From NCBI GenBank assembly GCA_050291365.1, contig JBNKJS010000016.1, forward strand, positions 93,574 through 157,573: a stretch of DNA of 64,000 bases. The letters are read 5' to 3'. The DNA is from JAAGZL01 sp050291365. GTDB taxonomy: Bacteria; Pseudomonadota; Gammaproteobacteria; Chromatiales; Chromatiaceae. This document shows, piece by piece, positions 50,172 through 58,856 of this stretch. Made by a program: the position numbers and the translations under genes. Position 1 is the first letter of the stretch, and each line of letters opens with the position of its first letter. Below the pieces are notes generated by a model that saw only the letters and a list, made by a program, of their open reading frames with translations, was not told the origin of the DNA and made no database searches.

Positions 50172-51043
50172 GTAGGTTACACCTGTGGCTTCTGGCCATA
50201 CGCCCTAAAACCCTAGGGATCTCCGTGGCTCCGGTCCTGGTGGGCAGTACCCTGGCCTATACAGAATCTGGATTTTTCCAATGGTTACCGGCGTTGGCTG
50301 CGCTGATCGCGGCACTACTGATCCAGATTGGAACCAATCTGCACAACGATGCCGCAGACTATGAACGGGGAACGGATACATCGGAACGGTTAGGCCCGGC
50401 CCGAGCCACTGCCCAGGGATGGTTCACCGCAACCGAAATCAAGCGGGCCGCCCATATCTGTTTTGGACTAGCATTCTGCTTCGGCATCTATCTGACTGCC
50501 GTTGGAGGTTGGCCCATAGTGGTTATCGGCCTGCTATCCATAGCCGCAGGCTACGCCTACACCAGCGGGCCAATGCCGATCTCCTATAGCGCCAGCGGCG
50601 AGATATTTGTATTTCTATTCTTTGGACTCGCGGCTGTGATGGGAAGTTACTATCTACAGACACTTCAGGTAAGTCTAAACGCATTTGTATGCGCCTCTGC
50701 CCTGGGGCTACTGGCGGCAGCGGTCCTGTTGGTAAACAACTACCGTGATCATGAAACAGACACCAAAGCAGACAAACTTACCCTCACCCACTATCTGGGA
50801 ATAGACCGATCCCGCATCATCTTTGGCCTGTTGCTGTTACTCCCCTTTCTGCTGCCACTATTACTTCGCAATGTGAGCAAAATGGCATGGCTGATCCTTT
50901 TCCTGCTGCCGTTCGCTCTGCTGCTGCTACGCAACTTTATTCGAAAAGAGCCCGGCCCCATATTCAACAGCTACCTGGCCAACACAGCCAAACTACAACT
51001 AGCCTACTCCATTCTTTTGAGCATTGGACTCTCTCTACGCTGA
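50168..51043 (+). CDS. menA: 1,4-dihydroxy-2-naphthoate polyprenyltransferase MenA
   Basis: 291 aa UbiA-superfamily enzyme with about nine TM segments. Motifs: NLHNDAADYERGTD (first Asp-rich, prenyl diphosphate binding) and NNYRDHETDTKADKLTL (second). It attaches the isoprenoid tail to DHNA. It overlaps menB by 4 bases and forms an operon with it. Confidence 0.92.
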   Translation: MSRLHLWLLAIRPKTLGISVAPVLVGSTLAYTESGFFQWLPALAALIAALLIQIGTNLHNDAADYERGTDTSERLGPARATAQGWFTATEIKRAAHICFGLAFCFGIYLTAVGGWPIVVIGLLSIAAGYAYTSGPMPISYSASGEIFVFLFFGLAAVMGSYYLQTLQVSLNAFVCASALGLLAAAVLLVNNYRDHETDTKADKLTLTHYLGIDRSRIIFGLLLLLPFLLPLLLRNVSKMAWLILFLLPFALLLLRNFIRKEPGPIFNSYLANTAKLQLAYSILLSIGLSLR

Positions 51044-51130
51044 ACCCTATTACTTGCCATAGATTAAGAATTATCAGAACATGGTTATACTCGCTAAAAC
51101 TACGCAGACATAGCTTAGCCAGGAGCCTGA

Positions 51131-52033
51131 ATGAGCGCCCAATTAAAATATGGATTTGTTTTCTTACTTCTTATCTCAATTCCGACCACCGCTTTTTCCA
51201 TTTACAAATGTGTTAATGAGCAAGGAAAAACAACCTTCCAAGAAACAGCTTGCCCTTCGAACGCATCGCAAGAAATAACAAAGAGCCAACCAGGCAGCTC
51301 TCCTAAGAGTGAGCTCGTCGAACATAGAGAGTTTACAAGCGACGAACCAATGGAAAGCTCAGAGGCCATGCTTATCAGACAGAAGCTTGCCTCTGCAATC
51401 TCTTCATTGTCATATATAAAAATGTCCGTAGTAGAATATTATTCTTCAAGTGGTAATTGGCCAAAGGAACTATCTGATATCGGATTTGATAGTGGCGGAA
51501 TGAACAGCGGCACTATCGACTCGGTAAAAATCGGAGCAAATGGTGATTTTGCAGCAGAGTTAAACGATACTCTTGGAGATAAAAAGCTAATTGTCTTTAA
51601 ACCTGAAAGCGTTTTGGGAGGCTCAGCCATAGAGTGGAGTTGCTATGCCAATTTTACTGAAAAAGTATTATCTTTTGCAGGGCATTCAATATGCAAATCA
51701 TCAGCAAACCCTGAAATATCCGCAATCGCATCATCTTCTCATCCTAACAATAAAAAGAATAATAACTTCCTGAGGCCAGGAGAAGAACGCATGCTTGAAA
51801 AGTATGAAGAACGAGGACGAAGATTAAGAAAAGCCAAGAAGAACAGCCTTAAGAACCACCAAGAAAAAGAAGACCAATCCCTACGTGACTATAATAACTG
51901 CAGTTACCATGAAGATGAGATTGACAAGCACAAGAAAATATTACGTCGAGGATATAAACGATCCCAGAAGGAGTCTATTAAGAAAAAGATATCTAACCAT
52001 GAAGAATATATAAACAAATATTGTAAAAACTGA
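51131..52033 (+). CDS. DUF4124 protein with an embedded pilin-like domain
   Basis: 300 aa, AT-rich compared with its neighbours. Signal peptide (FVFLLLISIPTTAFS) is followed by a DUF4124 motif (YKCVNEQGKTTFQETAC, about 23-40). Residues about 85-190 follow a type IV pilin globular region: an alpha helix (KLASAISSLSYIKMSVVEYY), WP, then DSVKIGANGDFAAELND and a C-terminal Cys pair (WSCYAN, SICKSS). The pilin hydrophobic helix and prepilin cleavage site are absent. The last 90 residues are highly charged, probably coiled coil. A periplasmic or surface protein of unknown role, possibly horizontally acquired. Confidence 0.55.
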   Translation: MSAQLKYGFVFLLLISIPTTAFSIYKCVNEQGKTTFQETACPSNASQEITKSQPGSSPKSELVEHREFTSDEPMESSEAMLIRQKLASAISSLSYIKMSVVEYYSSSGNWPKELSDIGFDSGGMNSGTIDSVKIGANGDFAAELNDTLGDKKLIVFKPESVLGGSAIEWSCYANFTEKVLSFAGHSICKSSANPEISAIASSSHPNNKKNNNFLRPGEERMLEKYEERGRRLRKAKKNSLKNHQEKEDQSLRDYNNCSYHEDEIDKHKKILRRGYKRSQKESIKKKISNHEEYINKYCKN

Positions 52034-52056
52034 TACTAACTGAAACCGGCACCCAT

Positions 52057-52533
52057 ATGACCAAAGACAAACATGCATCAGATACCTTCGCCCGAGGATA
52101 CTCATGCTCGCAGGCGGTCCTATCTGCTAGATGCGAAAGATATGGCCTGGACCAGAAGACAGCTCTCACCATCGCCACAGGTTTCGGTGGCGGCATGGCA
52201 CGCACTGGCAATACTTGCGGCGCGGTTACCGGCGCAATCTCGATCATCGGCCTGCATGCTGGCTCCGCCAAGGCCGGAGACACAGAAGCGAAAGAGAACA
52301 CCTACCGCATCGTGCGCGAGTTTATAGCAGAATTCGAGGATGCATTTGGCTCAACCAACTGTACCGAACTTGTAGGTTGTCATATTGGAACGCCGTCAGG
52401 CTATGACAAGGCACGGAAACAGGGGCTATTCGAGAACATTTGTCCACGCTATGTGGATGGCGCGGTTGAAATCCTTGATCAGATTCTAGACGAGGCAAGC
52501 CACAGCTCAGCCACAAAAGAGATGAACCAGTAA
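52057..52533 (+). CDS. C_GCAxxG_C_C family protein
   Basis: 158 aa with the conserved Cys pattern of the family: YSCSQAV near residue 16, GNTCGAVTGAI near 51 and NCTELVGC near 101. This pattern suggests a bound metal cluster or disulfide redox role; related proteins are linked to redox or selenium/thiol chemistry, but the exact activity is unknown. No signal peptide. Its 3' end faces the small zinc-ribbon genes. Confidence 0.85.
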   Translation: MTKDKHASDTFARGYSCSQAVLSARCERYGLDQKTALTIATGFGGGMARTGNTCGAVTGAISIIGLHAGSAKAGDTEAKENTYRIVREFIAEFEDAFGSTNCTELVGCHIGTPSGYDKARKQGLFENICPRYVDGAVEILDQILDEASHSSATKEMNQ

Positions 52534-52587
52534 GCGATACACTACCGTTTGAATTGTGGGGCAGACAAAAGTGCGCAGCACTTCTGT

Positions 52588-52809
52588 TTATGCTTGACCC
52601 GCTTGTATGGTTTCTTCATATTTTTTGAACCGACAACTGTGAGCATACCCTATGATTGCGCAAACAAAACCTGCCAATACTGCAATTATGGCCGGCATGA
52701 AATATTCGGACTTTGACTGAAACCCAAACAGATACAAAGCTACTAATATGCAGGTTAAAAAGAGCCGCCAGTATTTCCCGTTTTTTCGGCAACTACGCAT
52801 TTTCCGCAA
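52588..52809 (-). CDS. Small two-TM protein, second half of a possible frameshifted gene
   Basis: 73 aa with two hydrophobic helices (FLTCILVALYLFGF and IIAVLAGFVCAIIGYA) and a short charged tail. Its first 18 codons overlap the end of a zinc-ribbon frame that reads into it in another frame. A -1 shift at AAAAAA (52769-52783 region) joins the two into one ~110-aa zinc-ribbon/membrane protein. No ribosome site is evident for the downstream part alone. Confidence 0.45.
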   Translation of the reverse strand: MRKMRSCRKNGKYWRLFLTCILVALYLFGFQSKSEYFMPAIIAVLAGFVCAIIGYAHSCRFKKYEETIQAGQA

Positions 52810-52916
52810 TGCCTACATTTAAGTTGTGGCTCTACGCGCTTATACCACTTCGTACCTTCAGGGTATTCAGGCGCAGGCCCCCAGCCTAGTGATAATTTGC
52901 AATGTGGACAACTCAT
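52755..52916 (-). CDS. Small zinc-ribbon protein, first half of a possible frameshifted gene
   Basis: 53 aa starting MSCPHCKLSLGWGP, with a second CRHCGKC pair at about residues 34-40: a two-knuckle zinc ribbon. It overlaps the two-TM frame by 55 bases in a different frame, and an A6 run lies in the overlap. Either a programmed -1 shift, a real mutation or a sequence error could connect them. Zinc-ribbon plus membrane helices in one chain is a common small-protein architecture. Confidence 0.55.
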   Translation of the reverse strand: MSCPHCKLSLGWGPAPEYPEGTKWYKRVEPQLKCRHCGKCVVAEKTGNTGGSF

Positions 52917-53157
52917 ATTTTATAAACCTAACATTATAACTATATGAAAAACCGCAACCTATCCTGCATTAGTGTACGAATAGGCAGCAACTGACAACAT
53001 TTACCGACTCCTGACTCCCAACAGGCTTACATATTACCCATGCCATTCACCCGTGCTTTAGCTATTCCCCCTCTATGAGGTTATTTTTTGGCTCAATTTT
53101 CCAGATTTCCTGCCGATACAACTAATATCAAGATATTCGGCGCTCCGGAGAATCAAC

Positions 53158-53562
53158 ATGAAAATCAATCAGCTAAAGACATCCCTGCTCATCGGAGCCA
53201 TGTTTCTCTCTTTCAGCACAGCCGTGTCTGCGATAGATCCCTCGTATTTCAACCCTTATCGCTCTGCTAAGCCCTCAACACAAAATTCAGGCGATACCGC
53301 TCTCACTTGCCGGCAGCTTGATCGTGAGATATCCAGAATCTCGCCCTACACCTACAACTATCGTCCAGATTTCGATAAAGACCCCTATGTCGGAACCGGG
53401 ATTATTGCTGGAGCAACCATCCCCCTTGTTGGCTACGCCGTTCTGGGATTTCGCGTTGTTGGAGACTTCATGCAGGATAAGCGCATTCAGTCGGCCAACG
53501 TCAGGATAGAGGACCTGCGTCGACTCAAAGCAGAGAAGTACTGCTATGAGGACAGAGGTTAA
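53158..53562 (+). CDS. Hypothetical exported protein
   Basis: 134 aa. Signal peptide MKINQLKTSLLIGAMFLSFSTAVSA, then a Pro-rich linker, one Cys (LTCRQLDREI), a hydrophobic segment (TGIIAGATIPLVGYAVLGF, about 78-96) and a basic helix with a Cys near the C-terminus. It could be a periplasmic or inner-membrane protein with one TM. No family recognised. The two Cys could form a disulfide. Confidence 0.55.
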   Translation: MKINQLKTSLLIGAMFLSFSTAVSAIDPSYFNPYRSAKPSTQNSGDTALTCRQLDREISRISPYTYNYRPDFDKDPYVGTGIIAGATIPLVGYAVLGFRVVGDFMQDKRIQSANVRIEDLRRLKAEKYCYEDRG

Positions 53563-53659
53563 GCCAGACCCTGAATTGGCCCTGCCGGATTGATCAATTC
53601 TGTTATTAGGGTAAAATCCACTCCCTTTAACACATCCCCCTACATAATGGAGTCAAATC

Positions 53660-54088
53660 ATGGCGCTCGAACGCACCTTTTCAATCATCAAACCAGATGC
53701 CGTTGGCAAAAATGTCATAGGCAAGATCTACAGCCGTTTTGAGGACAATGGCCTCAAGATAGTCGCTTCCAAGATGCTGCACCTCTCCCGCGAACAGGCA
53801 GAAGGTTTCTATGCGGTACATAAGGAACGTCCTTTTTTCAAGGATCTGTGCGATTTCATGACCTCAGGGCCGGTAATGGTCCAGGTACTGGAGGGCGAGA
53901 ACGCCATCACCAAGAACCGCGAGATCATGGGCGCCACCAATCCACAGGAAGCGGCCGCAGGTACCATCCGCGCCGACTTCGCCCAGACCGTGGACGAAAA
54001 CGCCGTACATGGCTCCGATGCCCCGGAGACCGCTGCGGTAGAAATAGAGTTCTTCTTCCCCGAAGGTGTTTGCGAACGTACTCGCTAA
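53660..54088 (+). CDS. ndk: Nucleoside diphosphate kinase
   Basis: 142 aa. ERTFSIIKPDAVGKN at the N-terminus, catalytic His in NAVHGSDAPETA, and C-terminal FFFPEGVCERTR. It equilibrates NTP pools. A strong terminator follows the stop. Standard length. Confidence 0.96.
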   Translation: MALERTFSIIKPDAVGKNVIGKIYSRFEDNGLKIVASKMLHLSREQAEGFYAVHKERPFFKDLCDFMTSGPVMVQVLEGENAITKNREIMGATNPQEAAAGTIRADFAQTVDENAVHGSDAPETAAVEIEFFFPEGVCERTR

Positions 54089-54112
54089 ATCTTGCCGGTA
54101 TTAATAGCTTGG

Positions 54113-54160
54113 AAGCCGCGCCCATCGGTTGTAGTTTCAACCGGTTGGCGCGGCTTTTTT
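54113..54160 (+). terminator. Intrinsic terminator after ndk
   Basis: AAGCCGCGCC (54113-54122) pairs with GGCGCGGCTT (54147-54156), enclosing a second stem (CGGTTG/CAACCG), followed by a run of T. Confidence 0.85.
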
Positions 54161-54245
54161 ATTGCACTTTTATAACTAACCACAACTCACTATCGGGCTA
54201 AACCACTAAAACATACTTGCTCTCGCATATAAATCTGGAGTCACA

Positions 54246-55469
54246 ATGAAAAACACCTTCCACCACCCACTACCGGATAAAGATGGCTACTTCGGACCAT
54301 ATGGAGGCAGCTTTATCCCAGAAGAGCTACAAAAGATCATAGATGAGATCACTGAGGCATACCTTACAATTCGAGAAGATCCTAATTTCCTTACTGAACT
54401 GGCCGACCTATACAAACATTTTGTAGGCCGTCCCAGCCCAATATTTCATGCCAAAAACCTATCTGCAAAATACGGTACCGACATATATCTGAAGCGCGAA
54501 GACCTTAACCATACAGGCGCTCACAAAATAAACCACTGCCTGGGTGAGGCCCTGCTGGCAAAGAAGATGGGTAAGAAGAAGATCATCGCCGAGACCGGTG
54601 CCGGCCAACATGGTGTGGCCCTGGCCACAGCTGCGGCCCTGGTCGGCCTGGAGTGCGACATATATATGGGTGAGGTGGATATCGTTAAAGAACATCCCAA
54701 TGTGGTGCGTATGCATATCTTGGGGGCTAAGGTAATCCCCGCGACCCACGGCAGAAAAACCTTGAAAGAGGCCGTTGACGCTGCATTCGGAGGTTATCTG
54801 GAGGACCCGGTGAACCAACTCTATGCCATCGGATCAGTGGTTGGACCACACCCCTTTCCCATGATGGTGCGTGACTTTCAGTCGATAGTTGGCAACGAGG
54901 CCAAAGAGCAATTTGCCGAAATGACAGGCGGCCTACCGGATAATCTGGTTGCCTGCGTCGGCGGTGGCTCTAATGCTATGGGACTATTCAGTGCCTTTCT
55001 TGATGACGAATCGGTCAAACTGTTCGGCTGTGAACCGGCTGGTAGAGATCTAAACACCGATGGCGAACACGCAGCCACTCTCGCCAAGGGCGAGCCAGGG
55101 GTGATGCACGGCTTCAAATCTTACATGCTGAAAGATGAAAACGGCGAGCCTCAAGAGGTCTACTCTGTGGCCAGCGGTCTGGACTACCCATCGGTGGGAC
55201 CTCAACACAGCTATTTGAAAGACATCGAGCGCGTCACCTATGAAACCGTCGGTGACAAAGAGGCAATAGATGCATTCTTCGAACTCTCACGCCTGGAAGG
55301 AATCATCCCGGCGATAGAGTCTGCCCATGCAGTTGCTCAGGCCATGCGCCTTGCCAATAATGGGGAGAAAGGCTCCATCCTGGTCAACCTATCAGGCAGG
55401 GGAGACAAAGATATAGATTTTGTAGTTAAGCATTACGGCAATGAGTACGGTATCGATAATAAACTGTAG
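54246..55469 (+). CDS. trpB: Tryptophan synthase beta chain, stand-alone
   Basis: 407 aa PLP enzyme. HTGAHKINHCLGEAL with the PLP Lys, the catalytic-site loop ETGAGQHGVALA, GGGSNAMG phosphate site, GLDYPSVGPQHS and SGRGDKD. It condenses indole and serine to tryptophan, normally with TrpA. No trpA is next to it, and it lies between ndk and menC. It may partner a distant trpA, or act on indole alone. Confidence 0.93.
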   Translation: MKNTFHHPLPDKDGYFGPYGGSFIPEELQKIIDEITEAYLTIREDPNFLTELADLYKHFVGRPSPIFHAKNLSAKYGTDIYLKREDLNHTGAHKINHCLGEALLAKKMGKKKIIAETGAGQHGVALATAAALVGLECDIYMGEVDIVKEHPNVVRMHILGAKVIPATHGRKTLKEAVDAAFGGYLEDPVNQLYAIGSVVGPHPFPMMVRDFQSIVGNEAKEQFAEMTGGLPDNLVACVGGGSNAMGLFSAFLDDESVKLFGCEPAGRDLNTDGEHAATLAKGEPGVMHGFKSYMLKDENGEPQEVYSVASGLDYPSVGPQHSYLKDIERVTYETVGDKEAIDAFFELSRLEGIIPAIESAHAVAQAMRLANNGEKGSILVNLSGRGDKDIDFVVKHYGNEYGIDNKL

Positions 55470-55481
55470 GATAATAAACAA

Positions 55482-55520
55482 CTACACCCACACTCAAATA
55501 ACACTGAAGTGTGGGCGTAG
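55482..55520 (+). terminator. Hairpin after trpB
   Basis: CTACACCCACACT (55482-55494) pairs with AGTGTGGGCGTAG (55508-55520) with one mismatch. No T-tract follows, so it may be Rho-associated or only a structural hairpin. Confidence 0.45.
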
Positions 55521-55543
55521 CTAACAAATATCTTTGAGGCTGA

Positions 55544-56599
55544 GTGAACATACTAAATACCAAACTCGTTCCTTACTCACTCCCACTAAATGGCAAGTGG
55601 CAAAGTCACTCTCTCCACTTAACGAAACGCCAGGGCTATTTGCTAAAGATAGAAGACGATCAAGGTCATATAGGATATGGCGACTGCGCCCCGCTCCCCA
55701 CCCATGGAACAGAGACAGCAGCAGAGGCCCTGGCAACTCTTGAGTCAGCGCTACCACGCCTAGCCAGGATCCCAGATTCAGATTGTTTAGATAGATTGCC
55801 GGATGCAAAGAACGCACCTGCGGCCCGCTGTGCCCTGGAGACAGCCCTGCTTGATCTCATGGCAAAACAGAAGGATATTCCTCTGCACCACTGGCTAAAC
55901 CCAAAATCCAAATCAGAGGTAAAGGTAAACACATCAATCGGGGTGCTGGATGAGGGCTCGTTGCAACGCGCCTCCACTGCCATAGATAAAGGATATTCAG
56001 TTATCAAGCTCAAGATCGGTGTCTCCGCACCTCAACTTGAGTTGAGGCTATTAACCCGGCTATGCGCTGACCTGCCCGCATCCGTTCGGCTTAGATTGGA
56101 TGCTAACCGTGCCTGGGACGTTGCAACGACAAAAGCATTCCTAAAAGGGATCAGCCAGATTCCCATCGAGTCCCTGGAAGAGCCTTTGGCCCGACCTGAT
56201 ATCAAGGCGCTGGCCCAACTCCAGGACCAGACCAATATAACCCTGGCGCTGGACGAGACGATGACAGACCTGGATAGAGAAGGGTTTTCCCAACTCCACT
56301 CTCTGCGCCGCATCATCCTCAAACCCATGGCCCTGGGCGGGCTTCTACCCGCTCTAAATCTGGGTCAGCGTGCCTATAAACTTGGGATAGAGACAGTGGT
56401 GACCACTACAATGGACAGCGCTGCCGGCGTCTGGGCGGCCACTCAATTGGCGGCGGCCCTGGATACCGAGAGCAAGCTCTGCCACGGTGTCGGAACCTGC
56501 GAATGGCTACAACAAGATCTAGGGGAAGGGCCAGAGATCAGGAACGGCAAGATCATCATCCCTCCAGCACCAGGCCTGGGCTTTACCCCCTACGTCTGA
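55544..56599 (+). CDS. menC: o-succinylbenzoate synthase MenC
   Basis: 351 aa from the GTG at 55544 (GAGG upstream; an alternative in-frame start is absent). Enolase-superfamily: KLKIG (catalytic Lys), the metal Asp/Glu positions RLDANRAW, LEEPL and ALDETM, and the second Lys in IILKPMALGG. It dehydrates SHCHC to OSB. The 3' end overlaps menE on the opposite strand by 10 bases. Confidence 0.9.
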   Translation: MNILNTKLVPYSLPLNGKWQSHSLHLTKRQGYLLKIEDDQGHIGYGDCAPLPTHGTETAAEALATLESALPRLARIPDSDCLDRLPDAKNAPAARCALETALLDLMAKQKDIPLHHWLNPKSKSEVKVNTSIGVLDEGSLQRASTAIDKGYSVIKLKIGVSAPQLELRLLTRLCADLPASVRLRLDANRAWDVATTKAFLKGISQIPIESLEEPLARPDIKALAQLQDQTNITLALDETMTDLDREGFSQLHSLRRIILKPMALGGLLPALNLGQRAYKLGIETVVTTTMDSAAGVWAATQLAAALDTESKLCHGVGTCEWLQQDLGEGPEIRNGKIIIPPAPGLGFTPYV

Positions 56600-58011
56600 C
56601 CTGCCATTGCTTTCAGGCTTTTTCGCTCCAGTTTGCCCATGCCATTGCGGGGCAACTCTTTCACCCGAATAAACTCCCGTGGCCGCAGGGGCGAAACAAT
56701 ATTTGCACAGCACCAGGCCACCACCTCTTCCTGCGATGCGCCTCCGGCGTAGATAGCCACCAGGAGGTCTCCCCAGGTTTGATCTGGACGCGCAACTACA
56801 GCCACCTCATCCACTCCAGGACAGTCAACCACCAGATTTTCTATCTCAATCGGGTGAATGTTGCGGCCGCCGGATATCAACACATCATCGGCCCGACCTA
56901 ACAGCCGCAGGCGGCCTGATGCATCGATCTCACCCAGATCACCGGTCTCGAACCAGCCACCCTGCAACAGCCCTTGCCCAGGAGATCGATCTGGATTGAC
57001 ATAGCCCCGCATCACCGCCGGGCCACGCAGCGTGACACGGCCCTGTTCCGACAGGGCAATCTCAAAGCTATCAAGGGGCAACCCGGCACTACCCGAGACC
57101 AGCCCAGACTGCTCGCTACAGTCGGTGGCGCATTGGGAGCAGCTCTCACTCATGCCGTAGCTGACACAGAGAGGCCAACCTGCCTTATGGGCCCTGATTG
57201 CCAGCTCTGGCGAGAGATGCCCCCCACCGATTAACGCTACGCGCAGACTATCCGGCGGCGGCGACTCCTCAGCGATATCAAGCAGGCGGGCCAGCATGGC
57301 CGGAACCAGAGAGATATGGGTTACTTTGTGGCGCTGAAGATCCAGCCACACGCCTTGAGCATCAAACCCCGAATGCAGCAGCATCCCCGCCCCAGCATCG
57401 AGACATCTATACAGAATCATGATCCCGCCGATATGAAACATGGGCAGACAGTTCAGCCACAGGTCGTCGGAGTTCAGCCCGAGCCTGTTACGGGATGCGG
57501 CGACACTCGCCGCGATGTTAGCGCCAGACAGCATCACCCCCTTAGGGTCGCCCTCGCTACCGCTGGTTGTGACAATAAGTTGGACATCACCTCTCGCACC
57601 GCTCAATTCCAAAACCATATCTGTTGTGGCAGAGGGATCGACTGAGATTTGTTTTACCCCACCCGGCAGATCATCCAACTCGACATCAGCCATCACCAGA
57701 CTGCATCCGGAATCAGATAACAGTCGATTGCGGCGTTTGCTGCCCATGAGCGGATCAATAGGAAAAATCGTCACTCCCATATGTAGAGCAGCGCACAGAA
57801 TCAGGGAGAGGGTAAAAGAAGAGGTACTGAGCACCGCAGCCACACCGCCTGCCTCCACCCCGTGTTCTGCAAACAGGACCACCAGTGCCTGCGCCCGCCG
57901 CGCAAGCTGGTCGTAACTCATCTCAACCCCATCATATATCAGGGCGATGCTCTCCTGACCCTGGGAGGACATGGATGAGGTTGGCGGGAAAAATGGTGTC
58001 ATCTGGCCCAT
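56590..58011 (-). CDS. menE: o-succinylbenzoate-CoA ligase MenE
   Basis: 473 aa ANL-superfamily adenylating enzyme. Motifs: TTSGSEGDPKGVM (P-loop), YGMSESCS, TGDLGEIDASGRL and the C-terminal GRADDVLISGGRNI with the later catalytic Lys in MGKLERK. It activates OSB with CoA before MenB. Convergent to menC (10-base overlap) and divergent from the WGR gene. Confidence 0.9.
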   Translation of the reverse strand: MGQMTPFFPPTSSMSSQGQESIALIYDGVEMSYDQLARRAQALVVLFAEHGVEAGGVAAVLSTSSFTLSLILCAALHMGVTIFPIDPLMGSKRRNRLLSDSGCSLVMADVELDDLPGGVKQISVDPSATTDMVLELSGARGDVQLIVTTSGSEGDPKGVMLSGANIAASVAASRNRLGLNSDDLWLNCLPMFHIGGIMILYRCLDAGAGMLLHSGFDAQGVWLDLQRHKVTHISLVPAMLARLLDIAEESPPPDSLRVALIGGGHLSPELAIRAHKAGWPLCVSYGMSESCSQCATDCSEQSGLVSGSAGLPLDSFEIALSEQGRVTLRGPAVMRGYVNPDRSPGQGLLQGGWFETGDLGEIDASGRLRLLGRADDVLISGGRNIHPIEIENLVVDCPGVDEVAVVARPDQTWGDLLVAIYAGGASQEEVVAWCCANIVSPLRPREFIRVKELPRNGMGKLERKSLKAMAGQT

Positions 58012-58029
58012 ATTGATAGAGTACTAACC

Positions 58030-58284
58030 ATGCGGATCTATATGCAAACAATCCAGAGCCAGGATCAACCCCTGAGATTCTATCAACTGCATCTGCAGCA
58101 GGACTTGCTGGGCAGCTGGGTGCTGGTACGCGAATCAGGCTTTCAGGGCAACCGCGGACAGGTAAAACGCAGCTATTTCAAAGAACGGAGCGAGGCTGAG
58201 CAGGCCATGGCGAGACTAAGGGATATGCAGGCAAAACGCGGCTACCAAGTAGTATTCATGCAGGGCTCGCCCATCACATCGTAA
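58030..58284 (+). CDS. WGR-domain protein
   Basis: 84 aa, single WGR domain: GSWVLVRESGFQGNRGQVKRSYFKERSEAEQAM, with the family motif altered in its WGR triplet (FQGNRG). WGR modules bind nucleic acid or mediate protein contacts and occur in MolR-like and PARP proteins. Stand-alone forms have unknown role. Divergent from menE. Confidence 0.8.
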   Translation: MRIYMQTIQSQDQPLRFYQLHLQQDLLGSWVLVRESGFQGNRGQVKRSYFKERSEAEQAMARLRDMQAKRGYQVVFMQGSPITS

Positions 58285-58296
58285 TTCACACCCACA

Positions 58297-58329
58297 AAAA
58301 AGCCGGCACCAAACATGATGCCGGCTTTT
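58297..58329. terminator. Bidirectional terminator between WGR and PCuAC genes
   Basis: AAAAGCCGGCA pairs with TGCCGGCTTTT across a 10-base loop; the A-run and T-run at the ends make it act in both directions. It separates two convergent genes. Confidence 0.85.
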
Positions 58330-58345
58330 CTAATCTTACAGAAGA

Positions 58346-58828
58346 TTAATGGTTGTGGTTCATCCCCTTCTGCTTCTCCATCTTCATCTGCATCTTGCGA
58401 ACTGGTACTTCCAACTCCTTCTTGCTGCCATCGTTGAATACCAGGGTAAGAGATACCTTGGTGTCAGGTTTCAGATCCTGAGTCAAACCGATCAGCATCA
58501 CATGCAAACCACCTGACTCCAGCATGACCGTCTTACCCGCTGGCAAGTCAATCTTATCTATCTTTTTCATATGCATCATGCCGTCTTCCATAACATGGGT
58601 ATGTAACTCAATTGCTTTGGCAACCGTACCCTCTGCTGCCACCAACTCGGCATTCTGATCGGAACCGTTGGTCAGCCCCATATAGGCCAGACCATTAGGT
58701 TGCCCAGGCGGCATAGCTGGTATATAGGGATCTGAAACTGTAATTGTGTCCGCAGCGGTACCAGCGAAAGCTGCAACACAACTCAACACTCCCAAAGCCA
58801 AAACAGCAATTCGATAGCGTAGCCTCAT
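58346..58828 (-). CDS. Periplasmic copper chaperone PCu(A)C
   Basis: 160 aa. Signal peptide (IAVLALGVLSCVAAFAG) followed by the PCuAC domain: PYIPAMPPGQP, ELHTHVMEDGMMHMKKID (Cu ligands His/Met) and a Met/His-rich C-terminal tail (MQMKMEKQKGMNHNH). It delivers Cu(I) to cytochrome oxidase or SCO. Last gene of a copper-delivery unit with SCO and a FixH-like gene upstream. Confidence 0.9.
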   Translation of the reverse strand: MRLRYRIAVLALGVLSCVAAFAGTAADTITVSDPYIPAMPPGQPNGLAYMGLTNGSDQNAELVAAEGTVAKAIELHTHVMEDGMMHMKKIDKIDLPAGKTVMLESGGLHVMLIGLTQDLKPDTKVSLTLVFNDGSKKELEVPVRKMQMKMEKQKGMNHNH

Positions 58829-58856
58829 TAGATGTTCCTCCTTATGGTTTAATCAA

